Shown one piece after another: positions 4,449-6,869 of a DNA stretch of 6,869 nt. The stretch covers positions 1 to 6,869 of the forward strand of contig JAFZUH010000027.1 of assembly GCA_017618435.1 (NCBI GenBank), given 5' to 3'. Position 1 is the stretch's first letter; every line of letters begins with the position of its first letter. The position numbers and the translations under genes were made by a program. The notes beneath the pieces were generated by a model. That model ran no database searches. It saw only the letters and a list, made by a program, of their open reading frames with translations, and was not told where the DNA came from. The stretch comes from Bacteroidales bacterium (GTDB lineage Bacteria > Bacteroidota > Bacteroidia > Bacteroidales > WCHB1-69).

Positions 4449-6869
4449 TTAGTTACTCATTATTGTAACGGAACCATTAAGGATAATAGTATTTGTTTCT
4501 GACAAAGGCACACCATAGAGTACCCAATAATATACACCATCAGAAACCACATTGCCTTGTTTGTTGCGACCGTCCCACCAAAATTCGCCGGAAACAGACG
4601 GGCAATCAGGGTCTTTACAACTATTTTTCCAAACCAAAGCACCCCATTTGTTGTAAACTTCCATTTTCAATTCTCTAAAGAATCCCTTATCTTCAATCGG
4701 GCAGAAGCGACACGGAGATACCTCACACGTTCCATTTGGTGTAAACACATTCGGGAATGCCATACTTTCTGTTACCAACACCTGTTCTTCGGCATTGCTC
4801 TTACAGCCATATTCATCGGTTACCACCATAGTAACGGTAATATATCCGGAAGTGTTTTTGTAAACATGATTAATAGTTGACCCTGTTGTAGAATCTTTAA
4901 CACCATCGCCAAACTCCCATGCCCATTTTACCAAACGTCCATCGCCTGGCGTTGAAGCATCGGTAAAGGTGAAGGTTTCCCCAGCATTGGCTTCTGTCGG
5001 ATTTGGGGTAAAGGCTGCTACAGGCGATTTGTAAGCGGCTACGGAAATGGTATCCGTATATTTTCTGACACAATTTTTAGGTGTATAGGTCAGTTCCACT
5101 TCAAAAGCATAATCTCCTGTTTGCGTAAATTCCCTACGGATAGGATGTCCTGAAAATTGTTCTCCATCATTGAATGTCCATTGCCAATCGACCATACGGG
5201 CATATTGGGCATCGGTATAGGTAGAATCATTCATCTTGATTTCTACTTCCAAACCATCACAAGCACCTGCAGAATCAGGTACAAATGTCAAATCAGGAAT
5301 ATCGATAACTTCAATATAATAATTCTTCGATTTTGAACACATTTTGCTGTATCCTGTCATCGAAACACGATACATGCCAGCGGAATCGTATTGTTTTTGT
5401 CCGTCTATCATAGTAGTTGTGTCATCACCGCTAAAGAACACCCATTTTGCCGAATCCAAACTCAACAAACTTGGATTGATTTGCGTTGTATTGGTAAATG
5501 TAATTGGCACACCCGAACAATAAACAGACGTAGTGTCAAAATCGGGTATCATTTCGATAGCCCAAATGGTATCGTTTCCGTTCCATTGTACCACACAACG
5601 TTCTTTTGTACCGTCACCTTTATTAGTCCATTTTATCAAGTAGAAATACGGAACATAAGTTCCCGGAGTACGATAGGTATATCGTTGCGTATTGTTAATA
5701 GCCATACCTGTAAATGTCATTTGAGACCCACCGTCAGGTGAAATGATAACGGTATCCACATTCCTTACTGTCGGTGTAAATTCGGCACGCAAATTGATAC
5801 AGCCTGAAAATGGTGAATAGTTAAACGTTCCGGCAGGACCATCTATGAACACGTGTCCCAATGCACTTACAGTGTCCGTACAACCCAAGTCGTCCATAAC
5901 AACCAAGTTAATATCGTAAGTTCCAGCCGATGTATAGAAGTGAACAACAGAATCCATGTTGGGACCCAAAGCCGTATCGGCACTTCCACTTGCAGAATCT
6001 CCAAATATCCATTCATAATTAACTATATTACCTTGTGATGTACTCCAGAATGAAACATTCTGACCTATACCTATACAAGGATATACGTGGCCGTTGTCAT
6101 CAAAACTTGCAATAGGACGATTAACTTCTATCGTATCTACAAACACTCCCCTACAAGTGGAACCTTGTATTTCAACCGTCAAGGTTACAGGCACCTTGGT
6201 AGTTAAGTTAGGCAAATCATAAGTATGTTGTAGGTATCTTGATGAACCACTTGAACCATTCGTGATATACTGTGTTTCTGTAGGTGTTCCATCACCCCAA
6301 TCCCAAGTACATTGCATAATTGTATTTGTATTAAATGCCAATGGCAATACATTCGATGTGTTTTGGAATGTAACTATTTCTTTGTTACAATATCTTTTGC
6401 GTTGTCCTTGGGTGGTAAAATTGGCTTGTACCACATTAGTCAATACACGTTCTTCTTCTTCTACGGTGGAATCGCAACCGTATTCATTGGTAACCGTCAA
6501 TTCCAAAGTATGCAAACCGTAAAATGTATCCAACAACATAGGATTTTGCAACGAAGAAGTATCTCTATAGTTCAGTCTCCATTTCCAAGCGACAATTGAT
6601 ACGGTATCAAAAGGAGACGGAGAGAATGATTGATCTCTAACATACAATGTATCAGGAGTAGTTGCACACAAGGTGTCTCTTATAGAATAATTGTCATGAT
6701 TTTGATCTCTACCGATAAAATGTACATTGTCATGACTTGTAACAAATTGTGGTACACTACGCGGATAAATTCTTATGTGTACAGAATCATATCTGATACA
6801 ACCCAAATCGCAAGTATCTCTCATAATGACGGTATAAGTATTGGGTTTTGGGAATGTTACCCAATAACC
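4449..6869 (-). CDS. Large PKD-repeat secreted surface protein with type B T9SS sorting domain (C-terminal 806 residues)
   Basis: The frame is already open at the right edge (reading GYWVTFPKPNTYTV before the first internal Met), so the start and signal peptide lie outside. About six or seven PKD-like beta-sandwich repeats fill residues 1 to about 700 of the visible part. The clearest cores are WDWGDGT (189-195), YEWIFGDSASG (285-295), WQWTFNDG (562-569) and WAWEFGDG (650-657), with recurrent repeat ends of the type NEYGCDST, DDLGCTDT and DEYGCKSN. Residues about 703-806 form a gliding-motility-associated C-terminal (CHU_C, type B) domain: FPNVFTPNG (705-713), MEVYNKWGALVW (736-747), WWDGR (764-768), GVYYW (778-782). 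Such domains direct export through the type IX secretion system to the cell surface or medium. The likely role is adhesion or carbohydrate/protein binding, with no catalytic domain visible. The domain carries an unusual cluster of cysteines. A terminator follows. Confidence 0.92.
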   Translation of the reverse strand, partial: GYWVTFPKPNTYTVIMRDTCDLGCIRYDSVHIRIYPRSVPQFVTSHDNVHFIGRDQNHDNYSIRDTLCATTPDTLYVRDQSFSPSPFDTVSIVAWKWRLNYRDTSSLQNPMLLDTFYGLHTLELTVTNEYGCDSTVEEEERVLTNVVQANFTTQGQRKRYCNKEIVTFQNTSNVLPLAFNTNTIMQCTWDWGDGTPTETQYITNGSSGSSRYLQHTYDLPNLTTKVPVTLTVEIQGSTCRGVFVDTIEVNRPIASFDDNGHVYPCIGIGQNVSFWSTSQGNIVNYEWIFGDSASGSADTALGPNMDSVVHFYTSAGTYDINLVVMDDLGCTDTVSALGHVFIDGPAGTFNYSPFSGCINLRAEFTPTVRNVDTVIISPDGGSQMTFTGMAINNTQRYTYRTPGTYVPYFYLIKWTNKGDGTKERCVVQWNGNDTIWAIEMIPDFDTTSVYCSGVPITFTNTTQINPSLLSLDSAKWVFFSGDDTTTMIDGQKQYDSAGMYRVSMTGYSKMCSKSKNYYIEVIDIPDLTFVPDSAGACDGLEVEIKMNDSTYTDAQYARMVDWQWTFNDGEQFSGHPIRREFTQTGDYAFEVELTYTPKNCVRKYTDTISVAAYKSPVAAFTPNPTEANAGETFTFTDASTPGDGRLVKWAWEFGDGVKDSTTGSTINHVYKNTSGYITVTMVVTDEYGCKSNAEEQVLVTESMAFPNVFTPNGTCEVSPCRFCPIEDKGFFRELKMEVYNKWGALVWKNSCKDPDCPSVSGEFWWDGRNKQGNVVSDGVYYWVLYGVPLSETNTIILNGSVTIMSN

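Noticed and set aside
4460..6599. Multiple 60-116 codon frames inside the PKD gene, both strands
   Set aside because: All are shadows of the large PKD/T9SS frame, which has strong domain evidence throughout.
1..6869. CRISPR array, tRNA, rRNA or insertion-sequence transposase
   Set aside because: No regularly spaced direct repeats, no tRNA-like cloverleaf and no transposase motifs were seen on either strand.

Overview
The window looks like a stretch of an AT-rich Bacteroidetes (Bacteroidota) chromosome. The evidence is a TonB-dependent receptor with an N-terminal carboxypeptidase-regulatory-like domain, a multi-PKD surface protein ending in a type B (gliding-motility-associated) type IX secretion sorting domain, perfect matches to the Bacteroidetes -7 promoter element TAnnTTTG, and A-rich leaders instead of strong Shine-Dalgarno sites. 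I cannot name a genus. Every gene I can support lies on the minus strand, so transcription runs from right to left.

Layout from right to left. (1) 6869-4449: the last 806 residues of a large secreted PKD-repeat protein whose start lies beyond the right edge, followed by a strong hairpin/T-run terminator (4397-4371). (2) 4400-4032: a gene-free spacer holding a more GC-rich, coding-like but start-less segment, a 13-bp inverted repeat and a perfect -7-like box. (3) 4031-3557: a YafQ/RelE-type toxin-antitoxin pair overlapping by ATGA. The antitoxin is intact, but the toxin has an indel that moves its catalytic C-terminus into another frame. (4) 3556-3246: a second gene-free spacer with another GC-richer island, possibly a dispersed repeat. 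(5) 3245-1092: a two-gene unit, a fold-type I PLP aminotransferase followed 12 nt later by an MscS mechanosensitive channel, closed by a 13-bp-stem terminator (1074-1041). (6) 814-1: the first 271 codons of a TonB-dependent outer-membrane receptor running off the left edge.

Apart from the aminotransferase-mscS pair and the toxin-antitoxin pair, the genes look like separate transcription units with no shared pathway. I see no complete novel system. The points most worth following up are the decayed toxin, the two coding-like intergenic islands flanking the toxin-antitoxin module, and the cysteine-rich variant of the type IX sorting domain.
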